Shown piece after piece: positions 1 through 12,800 of a DNA stretch of 64,000 nucleotides. This DNA comes from Gautieria morchelliformis (lineage: Eukaryota > Basidiomycota > Agaricomycetes > Gomphales > Gomphaceae), in contig WHVA01000373.1 in NCBI GenBank assembly GCA_015179125.1, positions 1 to 64,000 on the forward strand. Direction: 5' to 3'. Below the pieces are notes generated by a model, which worked only from the letters and a program-made list of their open reading frames with translations, was not told where the DNA came from and searched no databases. Position 1 is the stretch's first letter; every line of letters starts with the position of its first letter. The position numbers and the translations under genes are program-made.

Positions 1-803
1 CTGTCTCCGATTCCGAACGCACCTATGGCGAATGCAACGCGCGGTACGACCGCCGGTCCTCTAGGGAAGAGACTTTTCTGCTGTAAGGGCAACCCTGGCT
101 AGTTGTGGAGATCACACTACCACACAACTGACAAGGGGAAATCCAAAGTATGTATAAATGAACAGAGTATACAAGAGAGGGGATTCTCACCTGACAAGGG
201 GAAATCCAAAGAGAAAAGTCTAAGGACCCCCAATGTCAGCGAGCCCGTATTATACTACGCTGCGCAGCCAGGGACAACACCTGGCACCCGCCATCAACCC
301 TGCATCTCCTTGACCACCCTGACCCTTGATCGACCCTTGATGCCACCTATTACGCGAGTCGCTTGATTTCCGACACTGTTCCGAGAGTGGAAGTTGGAAA
401 TTGGAGTGGAACTGGCAAGGCGAACCGAACTGGTGGAAGTTCTCCCAGAAGCGGAATCATTTCCGAAAGCGGAGGCGGAGATGGAATCGGAACCTGAAGC
501 GGAGTCGGAAATGGAGTCGGAACTGGGTGCGGTGTCGGAACTGGAAATGGAAAACAGGGTGTCCCCTGACAGTCTGTCCTTACACCCTACCTCTCAGACG
601 AGTCGTCAGATCAAAGGGGGGCTGAGGAGCTCCCTACTTTGACCACAGAACTCAAGGTAGTCCAATCATTGAGTCCTCCTCTTGAGTACCGCCCCTGATC
701 AATTCGATGAATGTAGGCCAAAACACCCTTTTCTTTTCCCAAGAGGAAGACTATTACAGCACCCGTAGTCCTTCTTACCTCGTGCGCCCTTTTGCCAGCG
801 GTG
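1..803. other. Left flank without a clear gene; degenerate repeat sequence
   Basis: No convincing coding exon is visible. A 20-bp direct repeat occurs at 129-148 and 192-211. From about 350 to 560 the + strand is rich in GGAA/TCGGAA units; the complementary TTCCGAC-rich style is also seen in the 3' half of the LTRs at 18.5 and 32.4 kb, so this is probably the eroded edge of a related retroelement in opposite orientation. That link is a compositional resemblance only, not an alignment. Confidence 0.4.
129..211 (+). repeat. 20-bp direct repeat pair
   Basis: The 20-mer beginning TGACAAGGGG and ending ATCCAAAG is present exactly at 129-148 and 192-211. The 43-bp spacer contains a TATAAATG string. 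No function is apparent. Confidence 0.7.
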
Positions 804-2865
804 ATGGGTTTACTGTTTTACATTTCGATTGGATTTGGAGCACCCGACGGTATATATCTTCCGGACGGGACATATGCGAGGCCCATAGACGAAGGTGCCA
901 GTATCGGCGGTAAGGGTTCGGTCATAACTACACACTTTACTCCACTCTTGGTCTCGACAATCGCAAGCTCCCTCATGTAAGTCCTGCTAACGTCAGTGAC
1001 GTCCCTTCAATAACCCACCCTTTTTATAGCGGCGTCATCTCTCCCCTCGTCATGTGCCTATTCGCGTATCAACTAGGGCACTTGTGGCTGAAGGCTTCAC
1101 ACTCGCGTCCCGCCAACCTTCCAGCTCCATTCCAGTATCACCTCATCCTCGAGCTGGTCTCGCTTGTATCACCTATCACCATCATTCGCTTTCTATCCTA
1201 TGCCCTTCGGAGGTCTTCCCAGCATCCACAGGTCCCCTTCAAACCTCGTGCTTCTCTCCGCACTCGGACAAGAATCACTCCTCTGCTAAAGGTGGCTGCC
1301 CTCGGCGCCACCATCATTCTCACCTTTTCATGGGCAATCAAAATAGTCGACGTCGTACTACACGACCAAATCGTTACCACGCTCCTCTTTGTCAACGGAT
1401 CAACAACCACATATCCCGCAAATGCCTCCATTCGTGCCGATGCCTCGGCACGGTAATCAACGGATGCGACGTTATCAACCGCACGCAAGAAGCTAGCTTG
1501 GGGGCCTCAACCAGTCCGCATCGTTTCGGGTGTACGAACACGGAGCAGACGATCTTGCCCGGTCAAAGAGCATCGCATACATTGGGCCTGTATCTCTGGG
1601 GAGTAGTACTGGAGTCAAGCTGTCTGCGCATACCTACGCCGCTGCTACGGAATGCCAGGTATATCACCCGGTGTGCACCGTCGACTCTGGAGCAATCCGT
1701 GTCGACAGTCGTCGATGTGGGCAACTGGAATCAATTCATCTTTGGCGCGGGTTTCAACGTAACGACCTGGCAGATGCGACTGCAGTCGTTTCTGACTCAG
1801 AAAGGTAATTTGACTGCGCCGGGAATTAAACCACCATTCCCTCTTTCGAATGGCGCCAGTGTAAACCCTTTTACAACAGCTCAATGGGGTTGCTTCAATG
1901 ACTATGGTAACATACCGTATAACGATACGAACCCTTCCTTCTCAACCCCGTTCATCAACTGGTGGTCATGTGGGTGACGGGTCTCTTCATATACTGGTAT
2001 TGGCGTTAAAGCAGTCTCTTGAACAGATGGCGCAGGTATACCAAACAAGCCGTTTATTCTCTGCTCCATCTCAGTCCGCAACACCACGGTCTATGACGCC
2101 CAGTATAATCTCAGTAACGGCAGCATAGCGCTCGACAACTCGACCTTTACCCTCGCAAACGCCTCTGCAGCCGTGGCTGTTTCAGGTAGCGGTATGTTTT
2201 TAGGGACTCCGGACTCCCTCTTTTATCAGTGGGGATCACGATTCCTTGACGATCAAATCCAGCTGGATCTCTCGTCAGCCGGCAACACTTACGGAAATAG
2301 CACGCAGCAGTTTGGTGCCGCCTGGGCACAGGCACTCTCGAATCGCTATCTTGGGTGGACTGCCGGCGCGATACAGCTGGATCAAGTCCCCGCAACCGTC
2401 ACAAGGTCGCAACTCGCGCTCTCCATACCCCTAGCAACATCCTACCTCTTTGCAATCCTGCACTTCGTCTATGCCTTCGTGATAGTTCTCCTCGGAATAT
2501 CATGCCGCTTCCTGCCCAAGGAAGGCGGACTTGCAGGCGCAGATGTTTTGGAAGCTGCGAAGGGATACTCGCGGTCCGACCCGACCACTGAGCTCGCGCC
2601 GGTTCTTGTGTCGGATGTGAGCCTTGCGCATATCAGGCTTTCAGACACCTCGACGCTTGTGCACGAGCTTGTCGTGCGGAACGCTTTTGGGTCGGATAGC
2701 GCTTTGGCGAGGGGGGCGAGAGATACAGACAGGCTGGGGCGGAGAGGAACACGAAGACCGAGCATCGTGGGAAGCCAGCGGCTGGTCGATGGTGAAGGAA
2801 GGGAGGAAGACGGTGATCTAAGGGTTGCTCTTGAGAGGCAGAGAGACGGCGGCGTGTGGGCATGA
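804..2865 (+). CDS. Multi-exon N-glycosylated multi-pass membrane protein, unknown function
   Basis: I do not recognise the family. The first clear exon is in frame at 804-976. It ends at a GTAAGT donor (977) and joins an acceptor at 1029, giving SSLI then GVISPLVMCLF. Hydrophobic, probably membrane-spanning stretches lie near 804-850, 1030-1080, 1290-1370 and 2400-2510. Between the last two is a large loop with many N-glycosylation sequons (NGS, NAS, NTT, NLS, NST), which suggests an extracellular or luminal domain. The C-terminal 110 residues after the last membrane span are hydrophilic and Arg-rich, so probably cytosolic. Further introns are needed near 1452-1496, 1660-1715 and 1969-2035 to join the frames. 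The N-terminus is uncertain: the frame stays open upstream to 717 through another hydrophobic stretch, so an upstream exon could supply the start. Gene presence is well supported; the exact model is not. Confidence 0.6.
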
Positions 2866-3608
2866 CGTTTCGTACGGCCTGAGTAGAATAAATCATTCTG
2901 ATCGTATCCCAGCGGTGTTGCAATGGTTATTTATATTGTAGATGCCTACCTCTTTGACAACCCTGTCTGCTAGCCTAGACTCGTGATCAGCTGAGACTGC
3001 TTAATTAAAGTTCTTTATGTGTTCCATGTCGTAACTCTGCCTGCAACTTACACAGTGACAGTTGGTCGTCCGTTCGAACATTCAATATTCACGAGTCCCA
3101 GCCAGAGAAAACAGGAATATGATCGTTTATTAAATAAGCCGTGTGCGTCCACAGACACTTCTGATTTGCGGTGCCCCGCTCGGCACCAGCGTCCCTTACG
3201 CCACGAACCGCTAGAGCCGCCTTTTATGGGCTACGGCACCGCCCGAATTCACTAAGAACTCCGCTTCAGAAAGAGTCTATTGACCCGCAACTTCTTTACA
3301 CACAGTCCTAAAAGAAGAAGCTACGCACAGCTTTGACGAACAACACGTTCAGGCACGGTGTTTGGTGGCCTGTGACTCGGACCTCCGAGAAGTAGATTCC
3401 AGAATCAAGTAGTATACACCTGCGTTATTGATATGCGCTGCTACCCTACTCCGGAGCATCATCCATGTCCACATCAGTCTCCTGCTTGGACTGTTAAAGA
3501 AATTAGTACTAATGGGTATAAATGAAACTTGAATTTACTTGATCGTGTGGAAACGTGAGGCTACTTCTGGGCGTTGATGGAGCCGAGAGCTTGGCGCATT
3601 GCGTCTTG
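2866..3608. other. Intergenic region between the membrane protein gene and GPI8
   Basis: No exon with family features, splice logic or repeat structure was found. It should hold the 3' UTR of the upstream gene and the promoter of GPI8, which lie in the same direction. No clear TATA box was seen close to 3609. Confidence 0.4.
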
Positions 3609-5232
3609 ATGAACATCACTCGCTGCTCCCGATGGCTGCACTTTACACTCCTCGTGTTACTCGCCTTGCTGCGTAATTCTAACCAAACTCAAGGTCAGGA
3701 GCAGCATGTCAAGAACTTTTTCCAAAGAGCGGATTCTCCTTCTGGACATACGAATAATTGGGCCGTGCTTGTTTGTGCCAGTAGATACTGGTTCAATTAT
3801 CGAGTGAGTGGCAGAGATTCTGCCTAAATCTCCTGTATTGATAATATTTAAATCTGACTGGCAATTTGACCCATTTTTGTGACGTCCGATCATCAGCATA
3901 TGGCAAACGCATTGGGAATGTAAGCCCATTTATCTACCCTGAGCAAGCTGAGCCCTCTGGTACACTTGCGAAATTATCCTTGTTCACTAGTTTCACCTCT
4001 TTCTAAAGGTATCGCACTGTCAAACGTCTAGGCATCCCGGACTCTAACATCATTCTCATGCTCGCCGATGATGCCGCCTGCAATGCTCGGAACATGTTCC
4101 CGGGGTCGGTCTATGCAAATACAGGTCGACAACTCGACCTTTATGGAGATAACATCGAAGTCGACTATCGTGGTTATGAGGTCACCGTGGAAAACTTCCT
4201 GAGAGTTCTGACAGGTTGGGATGCCATAATATACACACCATTTTGCCACTCATGTTTGTTGTTACACAAGGACGTGTCCCCCTTACACAACCTCGTTCCA
4301 AGCGCCTTTTGACTGACGACCGCTCGAATGTGTTTGTCTACCTTACGGGACATGGCGGGAACGAGTTCTTGAAGTTCCAAGACAACGAAGAAATCAGCGC
4401 TTTTGATATTGCCGATGCATTCGAACAGATGTGGCAGAAGAAACGGTAGGCTCTCAGCGTACTCCCATAATATTCTAAATCTGATATACACTTACACAGA
4501 TACAAGGAATTGTTTTTCATGGTTGACACTTGTCAAGCCAACACATTGTATTCAAAATTTTACTCCCCTAATATTCTTGCCACTGGTTCCTCAGAGATCG
4601 ACGAGAACTCATACTCAGTAAGCTGCTGCCGATGATTTATTGTTTGTTTGCTGTTCTCATGTCCCTATGTGTCCGGTGCTAAAGCATGAAGCCGACTTTG
4701 ACATCGGCGTGGCCGTAATCGACAGTTACACCCACTATGTCCTACAGTACTTAGAAGGAATCAATAAGACGTCTAAAGCAACCATGGAGGACTTCGTGTG
4801 TTATCTTCTGCGCTCTCGACTAGCTCACTCAATCCATCTATGCAGTTCGCGATGTACGATCCTGTAAGGATACAGTCCCATCCAGGCGTTCGTTCAGACC
4901 TGTTCCAGCGACCTCTCAGCAGTGTTCTCGTGACAGACTTCTTTGGAGGTATGGCGGATGTGGATATCGTTGATTCGCATCTGTTCCATGACTTGGATGA
5001 TAACATAAAGCTTGGTTCCTCACCCTCCCCCCGCCTAAGTAACACAAACCGTGATCCAAGTGCCAGTCGACCAGTGGAAGGAACTGGTTCACGTCTGCTA
5101 CCTGCCGGGCGTAGCCATGCTGATGTTCATCAAACGAGGGCATGGGCAGGATTGGGGATGGTGGGATTGTTGGCCGGGTTTGTGCTATTGCAAACCAAGT
5201 TTCGGACAGCCTCTAGTGGTAGAGATAGATGA
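3609..5232 (+). CDS. GPI8: GPI-anchor transamidase catalytic subunit (GPI8/PIG-K)
   Basis: This is the C13 cysteine peptidase of the ER GPI-transamidase complex. It cleaves the C-terminal signal of precursor proteins and attaches the GPI anchor. The start at 3609 gives a signal peptide (hydrophobic [12 protein letters not shown]) followed by the family landmark [17 protein letters not shown]. The catalytic His is in [10 protein letters not shown] (exon 4) and the catalytic Cys in MVDTCQANT (exon 5). Other conserved blocks are [20 protein letters not shown] and [19 protein letters not shown]. Exons by splice sites: 3609-3803, 3897-3919, 4009-4214, 4271-4445, 4500-4617, 4685-4795, 4846-5232. 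All joins keep frame and all introns are GT...AG. A hydrophobic segment near the end ([13 protein letters not shown]) fits the single C-terminal membrane anchor of the family. The last 60 residues are less certain and could include another intron. Confidence 0.93.
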
Positions 5233-5434
5233 ACGTTCTAAAAATACCATTTGTCCCTTTAAAATGGAAATGACAAGTTGAATGGAGACATTATCATCGG
5301 CCCTAGTCTTAGTAGTGTACAAATAAGTACTTGTGCGGCTCTCAAAGTTAACCTCAGAGCGGGGTTATAATCGGAGTTCGAAGAGCGACACTGTTTCCAA
5401 CCAGTATTACCGTTCATCCTCTTCTTTATCCGCC

Positions 5435-6055
5435 ATGAAGCTCGTACGGTAAGCGTTCACTTCCTTTTTATATTCTTTTCAAGTTGTTTCATTGGTCGAA
5501 AATCACGCAGTCGACGACGCCGTTGATGGAGTTGGACTTCGCCACTGTCTTTGCCCCACATACCGCTCACTCCGCGATCTGCATTTAATAACCAGGTTTT
5601 TGATGAAACTTAACAATGAGACCGTCACCGTGGAGTTAAAGAATGGCTCTATCGTTCACGGCACTATTACAGGTGAGTTTGTGCCTGCTTGTCTCCTCCA
5701 TCTCTGAAGCAAGCCATAATCAACAGGCGTCGATATGCAGATGAATACACACCTTAAGACCGTCAAACTTTCCACCCGCAATCGCGAACCCCAATCATTA
5801 GACTCTCTTTCGATCCGGGGGAACAATATCAGGTCAGAATACTCTAACATGTGCATTCAGGTCCTGACCATTTCATGGTCTCATTTTAGATACTTTGTTC
5901 TTCCAGACGCGCTCCCACTTGACACGCTTCTTGTTGACGATGCGCCCAAACCCAAAGGGAAGAGGAAGGATGATGTGCGCGGCAGAGGCAGAGGGAGAGG
6001 TGCAGATCGCGGGCGGCCTCGTGGCAGAGGAAGGGGTCGTGGTAGAGGGTTTTAA
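5435..6055 (+). CDS. SMD1: Small nuclear ribonucleoprotein Sm D1
   Basis: This is a core Sm-ring protein of the U1, U2, U4 and U5 snRNPs, acting in pre-mRNA splicing. Exons: 5435-5448, 5596-5672, 5727-5832, 5890-6055; every junction is GT...AG and in frame. The protein begins [20 protein letters not shown], the Sm1 motif. The Sm2 motif follows with the characteristic IRGNNIRYFVLPD. The tail is a run of RG/RGR repeats ending GRGRGF, the normal SmD1 C-terminus that is symmetrically dimethylated and bound by SMN-type factors. The final intron (57 nt) has no in-frame stop, so reading through it would also stay in frame, but the Sm fold requires its removal. Length is about 120 residues, normal for the family. 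No defects seen. Confidence 0.95.
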
Positions 6056-6166
6056 AATATGTTCATCCTCCTATAGCGTAGGCTATAGGTGAAAAATGTG
6101 AATTATGTACGATCATCCCTTTTGTTTGGTGAAAAATCACAATCATCCCGTGTTGTAAAACACGCT

Positions 6167-7883
6167 CTACAGTAATACCTTTCCAGCCCACCGTGGAAAC
6201 GGGACACATTCGCGCACATTTTCAATGCCACAGATCCAGCTTACAAGGCGCTCAAACCCCACTCCAAACCCGCCATGAGGTGTCGTACCGTACCGTCGCA
6301 AGTCGAGATACCATGCATGGTGCGCCTGTAATGAAGTAGTTGTGTGGATTAAGTCCCGTCAAGGCAACTGACAGACACGACGAGACGCGTACCTCGTCCA
6401 CACCGTGGAGCGCCATCGACTCCTTCAATCGTTCTATCCTGGACTCTCGCACCGAACCACCAGTGAGCTCACCAAGCTTTGGAACGAGCAAATCGAAGCA
6501 TGCCACGGTTGAGCGAGCATCCTTTCCCTCCCCTTCGTTAAGCTCATCGTTCACCCACATGTAGAATGGCTTCAACATTCGCGGATAATCAGTCACAAAG
6601 ATAGGCCCTCCGATCTGGGTCTTTTCGGGGTCCCCGCCTAGTGAGTCCGCGATCCAGCGTTCGTGTTCGCTTCGCAGGGGACCGCCCCATGCAGGCGGAT
6701 CTAAACTGAATCGCGGCGCAGCGCCAGAAGCATGATGCACATGAAGAGCTTTCAACGCGTCCGAGTATGATATACGCCGCCATGGGGTCGAGATATCGAG
6801 CATTGCTTTTAGGTTGCTGCCAGGTCGTATACCGTGACGTCCCTCATGAAGAAAATTGACATCTTCATCTTCCGCTAGCCGTCCCAGGACTGACTTAATG
6901 GAGGCCTCGACCACATCACATACACCATGAACACCTGTATGCAAGAAGCTCATCTCGGCCTCAAGCATCCAGAATTCGTTGAGATGTCGATTAGTCTGGG
7001 AGCGTTCGGCACGAAAAGAAGGTGCAATAGTGTAGACACGGGCTAAGGAAGACGTGAGTGCCTCCAGATGCAGCTGCGTCGAAGTAGTCAGGAACGTGAC
7101 TGGTGTCTCTAGAGTGGAAGCGGGCCCGGCCGATAGTGATGAAATAGGATCGGCAGGAACGGACATAACACGAAACGCTTCACCAGTCCCCTCACAGTCA
7201 TTGGTGGTCATCACTGGTGCGTGCGCAGACAGGAAACCTGCGTTCTGAGGTGCCGCTTCAGTATCAGTTCATACCTTCATACGGGCAACAAAGTACTGAA
7301 TCCCAAAATAATGAACGTACCTCACCTCAAACCAGTCACCAAAGGCATGCACCAGCTTGTCTCGAACCCGAAGCATAGCGGCGATATGGGACGTCCGCGC
7401 ACGGAGGTGGGCGTTCTCCCTTAGAAATTCCAGAGAATGATCCTTCTTTTGTATAGGATATCGCTGGAAGGTACGCAAATATCATGACAATGAAGCAAAT
7501 AATCCAGAGGGAAGGACTACTTCGGGTTCGCAGTCGCCCAAGACTTCGACCATATCCACTCTAAGTTCACAGTCCTGCCCCTTGCCCAAGCTCTTGACGA
7601 GATTGCCAGTCAAACGGACACTTGTCCCCGTTGTGAGACGCTTCATAATGGCAGCCTGTTCAGTTTCGGGTTGAAGAAAGACGGCTTGAAGGCCTTTGAG
7701 CGTGGTCCCGTCGTTCACGACAGCAAATGAAACATTCTTCTGTCGCCGAACAGACTTTATCCACCCATGGACCGTAGTGATAGCGTGTTCATGCTCGTGG
7801 TGACCTTTTTTCGAATAGCTTGAAAGAACTTGCTTAATTGTTGGTGGGAGAGCTGCCAACAAGGAGTAGGGCCTCGAAAACAT
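6167..7883 (-). CDS. Asparaginyl-tRNA synthetase, probably mitochondrial
   Basis: This is a class IIb aminoacyl-tRNA synthetase that charges tRNA-Asn. The N-terminal OB-fold anticodon-binding domain is seen in [22 protein letters not shown]. Class II motif 2 is present as [17 protein letters not shown] with MLEAE following, and motif 3 as [20 protein letters not shown] near the C-terminus. The end is PRWAG(K), with the stop at 6167-6169. The chosen start (7881-7883) gives [14 protein letters not shown], basic and hydrophobic like a mitochondrial presequence; an in-frame Met 14 codons upstream (7925) is possible. There is no long N-terminal extension of the eukaryotic cytosolic enzyme, which supports the organelle (Slm5/NARS2-like) form. 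Introns lie near 7480, between about 7215 and 7325, and at about 6326-6392. It is convergent with SmD1, with only about 110 bp between the stops. Confidence 0.9.
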
Positions 7884-8241
7884 AAGATTTATTTGCAAGG
7901 CAAACACGGGCCCATTCTTGTCCATACAATGATAGTTTTATTTCGCTTGCGTATAACTGTCAACAGGCTTGTATCGTCGATATGTTCTCCCAACAATGCT
8001 AACGTCACATAAGTACGTTCACGAAGAGAAACTGAAGAGTACGATGTGGGGATTATAATAATCATGATGGAGTAAGCACCATTTTTCCAAACCCATCTAA
8101 TTACGTAAGTCCGCTGCTGACGTGTTTACAAACCTCTGTCTGGTGTGCCAGTCTGGCCAGAACTCTCCTCAATGCAAGGTTAGTATAACCATCTTGCCGT
8201 GGAATACATATGTGTTTTCTCATGGTCAAATTGCATCGTAG
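7884..8241. other. Divergent intergenic region between the AsnRS and HCNGP-like genes
   Basis: The synthetase (-) and the HCNGP-like gene (+) are divergently transcribed from here. The first exon(s) of the HCNGP-like gene should lie in this stretch, but I could not fix the start codon. Candidate donors are a GTTAGT near 8179 and a GTAAGT near 8105. Confidence 0.35.
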
Positions 8242-9627
8242 CCCTCGGTGCTTATGATGAAGATTCGGGAAGTGACACAAGCAGCCCTCGGCATCCGCCA
8301 CTTTACACTTCCAAGCTTATAGCCACTCGAGACGAAGAGGCTGAGAAGTCAAATGGAGAACATGTATCTAACCATGTGAGATAACCTTACCTATCCCAGC
8401 CCATCCCCTCGCCCTTTGCCTGCATTCTTTCCTTCTTTTCGCTCGTCATTTCTGTGTCGTGATAGGATGGAAAATTAAGCGTCAGCATGGACCTTGTCAC
8501 AGGCGGTATGTCAGACATTATTCTGAGTGGGTGTCTGTGTCGGCTCATTACATTCATGGACAGCAACTCACCCCAGTGTGAGACAACCTCTGCCGCCATC
8601 ACCTTCAAAGAACGCAACAGCGAGCGGCTCCGCTCAGCTCATTCGCCGACCCAATCAAAGCCACACACGCTCTCACATTCGCACGCATTCGCCGTCATTA
8701 CCGGGACCTTCATCGTCTTCCAATTCAACCGGCGGTCTCTCACAAGAAGTAGCCCCAGATCGCCAATCGAGCGCGCAGAATTTAAGCGAGCCAAGAGAGC
8801 CTGAAGACGAATTGACTAAGATTCGAGCACACCTTCGCCCTCCAGCAATACAGGGAGAGGCGGATTGGGGCATCCCTCCTGCTAGCTCGCAGCCTTGCGA
8901 CGTGGAGCTAGAGGTAGGTTGGGCTATCAGTCATATACCATGGTCCCTGACGAAATGATACTACTCCATAGGCCAAACTACGTCAATTCTTTGACCTTAA
9001 AAGGTCTAATCCACCAAAGCATTTTAATGACTCCCTCATGTCAAATCGGACTTTCCGGAATCCACATCTATACGCCAAGCTAGTGGAGTTTGTGGATGTA
9101 GATGAAAAATCCACTAATATTCCAAAGGTACGCATATGTCGTTCGTTGCGACAGACTCCACGCAATGAGTCACGGTCCTATGCAAGGGATGTTGGGATAT
9201 GGGCGATTTGGATGGATGGAATGCAGAGAAGATCGGTGTGTTGGTTTTCTGTCCGTGAATATTGGCTCATATTGATGCATTGCTCCCTGCGCTCTCGTGG
9301 CATATGTCTGCACTTTCTTCGCGCCTCACCGCCCTCGCTACGCACTTGATGACTATATCTACTCTAATATTCGCAAATGTATCCAACGTGCACAAAGCGT
9401 TGGCCCAAAAAACACGTTCGGAGGAACAAGCAGCAGCGCAAAGCCCTGGGAAAAGGAATCAAATTGCATTTACTTCGTCTTCCACGCGTACTTCTCAGGC
9501 ATCCCACCCCACTTCTTCCACTTTCCACGCTCCAGCGAAAAGGCAGGGCAAAGAAAGGAGGGAGACACGCAAGTTTGAGCCCTATGAAGGTGGCGCCAGG
9601 AAGACGAGACCAGGCACGAGGTGGTAA
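8242..9627 (+). CDS. HCNGP-like protein (SAP30-binding protein homologue)
   Basis: The HCNGP domain is recognisable as [20 protein letters not shown], matching the FRNP.IYEKLI.F..IDE core of SAP30BP. It is preceded by [20 protein letters not shown] and followed by a [14 protein letters not shown] block like the family's D.HGWSED segment. The first clear exon starts after an AG at 8241 and reads [12 protein letters not shown], like the N-terminal acidic LAVYAEDS of the animal protein. A basic, Ser/Thr/Arg-rich linker covers 8560-8760, and the basic tail ends PGTRW with the stop at 9625-9627. In animals and yeasts this nuclear protein associates with spliceosomal or corepressor complexes; the role here is inferred. 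At least five introns are needed. The 5' end is not resolved and should lie upstream of 8242. Confidence 0.75.
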
Positions 9628-9815
9628 ACTCGTCCAGATCCGTACATTGTTGATACACTATTCTGTTAATTCCCAGTGAATTTGTCATGTTGACGGTCCG
9701 TAAGCGCCTTTGTCCTCAGCCTCAGGGAGCTAGTACGGACCGTAACAGCAGCGATCATGTGCTACATCTTAAGCTGGTTATCTGCGGTCGTCTTTCTCTG
9801 TGACAATAACTCACT

Positions 9816-12800
9816 ATGGCTACCACTCTGAGACTTGCTTTGAAATCCGGTTGGCTGTGGAAACAGCGAGACGGTTCTTTACTCGATGCTCTGGATCAGT
9901 TAGATACTGGTCGTCTCGCTTCTTGGAATAAAGCAGCAAGCTTCCCCTCTGAGATTCATGTAGAACTTTTGAAATCAGGAGAGATACCAGACCCATACCT
10001 CAGGAACAACGAGCACAAGGTCCAATGTAAAACTGTTTTACAAGTTTACCAGACTTCTCCTGACATGACATATGATCGCCAGGGATTGTAGAGCGCGAAT
10101 GGCTCTATGCGGCCCACTTTGTCTTTGAAAATTCAAGCAATCGTCATGCACAACTAGTGTTTGAAGGGCTGGACACGTTCTGTACAGTCTATCTGGTGCG
10201 TTCGAGTCACTCCCTAATCGCCGATCGGACGCGTTAGACAAAACACAATCCTTTCAAAGAACGGCAATGAAATACTCAGGGCAGACAATATGTTTCTTCC
10301 ATACACAGTCCGTGCATTATTTCGCCACCAAGGCCTCCAGTACAGCTGACCCTAATCCTTATTAGGTGGAAGTTGCTAGAATGCTACAATCTACAAACAC
10401 GCTGTTACTCCATTTCCAACCCGCAAAGCTCATTGCCAAGGACTTAGAAAAGAAGTTTGGGCGGGTAAGGGCAGGCTCGTGCAACCTGGGTGATCCAAGC
10501 AGAGTTTATGTCCGTAAGGCGCAATATGATTGGAGGTAAGCAATTAGAGCGACTTGAATGTCGTCCACTGAATGTCTTTCAAAAGATGGGATTGGGTAAG
10601 TCATGTCGATTTACCAATTCACTCGTACAACTCAAATGGACCCTGCTAGGGTCCAGAATTAATTACTACAGGACCATGGCGACCTATTTATTTCGAGCAA
10701 TACACGACAGCACTCTCGATCGTGCACACCAAGGCTTCAGTCACTGTGGACCTCCTTGCAAACCTCGTAGTTGATGTTACATTGTCCGATTACTACAGGA
10801 CCATGGCGACCTATTTATTTCGAGCAATACACGACAGCACTCTCGATCGTGCACACCAAGGCTTCAGTCACTGTGGACCTCCTTGCAAACCTCGTAGTTG
10901 ATGTTACATTGTCCGGAGATGTGAGGGCGTCCACCAACTTGAAGATACTTATGAAAGATGCAGGCGGTCGCGTTATTAAAGAAGGCGGACGAAAGTTGCA
11001 GCCCGACGGTGAGGGTCCTTGACCCTAAGAGGTCTCTCAACTGGCTACTTGACTTACTTCTGACTATGATAATTTCAGAACTGTAAGCCGCGGCCGTCGT
11101 CAAATGGGATTTTTCACCGGAGGATGTCAACCTGTGGTGGCCGGTCGGATATGGTGAACAAGCGCTTTACACTGTTGAAGTCACTTTGGAGGATGATGTA
11201 CGTCCCATGAATAAATAGACCCCGTTGTTTCCGTCCGACGTAGTTTCGTCCTCAGGTTATCGGTATACTGGACCAGGCTACAAAACGCATTGGATTCCGC
11301 CGAGTTGGGCTTGTACAAGACCGTCTTCTCGAACCTGATAAATACGGGAAAGGAACCACCTTCTTATTCGAGGTCAACGGTGTCAGAATTTTTATTGGAG
11401 GTTTGTCTCCTTCCAGCTGGGTCTGCGAGGTCGCTAATGTGCCGCCTTATCGTGGCATATTCCTTCAGGATCTAATTGGGTTCCAGCGGACAGCTTCCTG
11501 ACAACGATAACACCTGCGCGATATAGGGCTTGGCTGCAGCTCCTCAGGGATGGTAACCAAAACATGGTGATTACAAAATTGGTCTCAGATCTGTATTTCC
11601 TAACGGGTTGTCGCAGGTCCGACTTTGGGGTGGAGGCATGTGAGTTCGCTCGTACTTATGACGGCTGCTTGGACCATCCTGATGCGATCAGTTATGAGCC
11701 CGATGTCTTCTATGATACTTGTGATGGTGGGTCTTTATATGTTTGCAATGTGGCCAGTTTTATGGACGAAGGTAGAGCTTGGCATCCTCGTGTGGCAAGA
11801 TTTTCAGTTCGCGTGTGGCGTATATCCAGCGCATGAAGATTTCGTGAATTCTGTGAGGAAAGAGGCAGAGGCAAATGTCACGAGGCTTCGGCATCATCCT
11901 TCGATGGCACTATTTTGTGGAAACAACGAAGGTATCAATCTTGACCGTCAGGAATGAGCGTCGTCATTTAACCCCTTCGCGTTCTAGATTACCAGCAGGT
12001 TCTGCAATGGGGAGGTAATGCTCATTACCTGCAACCAGCCTGTATCATGACCGTGACTCGTCATAGGTATCGAGAAACTCCCGGCACGGGTTATATATGA
12101 GGATGTTCTCCCAGACGTAGTGTCCCGCCTGACGTCCCCAGAGATACCGTACTGGCGTGGATCCCCTTACGGAGGCCAAGGTTGGGACACGGCGGATCCC
12201 ACCATTGGAGACGTGGTCAGTATTGACTCCCCCAGCGCGTTTGACTGCTCAAGCATAACGCACTACGATAATATAATAGCATCAATGGAACATCTGGGCC
12301 GGATCCCACCATCTTTATCAGGAGTATGACGCGATGGGAGGGCGATTCGTGAGGTGCATAATTATTCCTTAATTCATTCAACCTCCCGCCCATTCATCAC
12401 CCTCAGCGAGTTCGGAATGCCCTCCATCCCAGATATCCGCACTGTGGATTACTGGTTGGACGGGGCAGACGAGAGCCAACGATACTCGCAATCCAAGCTG
12501 ATGATGCAGCATAACAGGGCTGGCAGCCACGAGCGCCGTTTCGCTATCGTGATGAATGAAAACTTCCGCATTACGGGCGACCTGGAGAGGTACGTGCGAA
12601 TCGTGTTTCAGTCTAGTGACGTTTACGCGTGTTGGTAGTTATATTTACATGACGCAGATCATGCAGTCCGAGGCTGTGGGTCATGCGTATCGATTGTGGA
12701 GACGGGAGTGGAGAGGCAGGGGGAAGGAATATGTATGTTCATCCGCCATGATGGACGATAGTGTATAGTGTCTGATGTCTCATTGTCGTTGACATAAGTG

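Noticed and set aside
1054-1977. 307-codon plus-strand frame in the first gene
   Set aside because: Its first part reads across exons of the real gene in the wrong frame; only its last part (about 1716-1970) coincides with a true exon.
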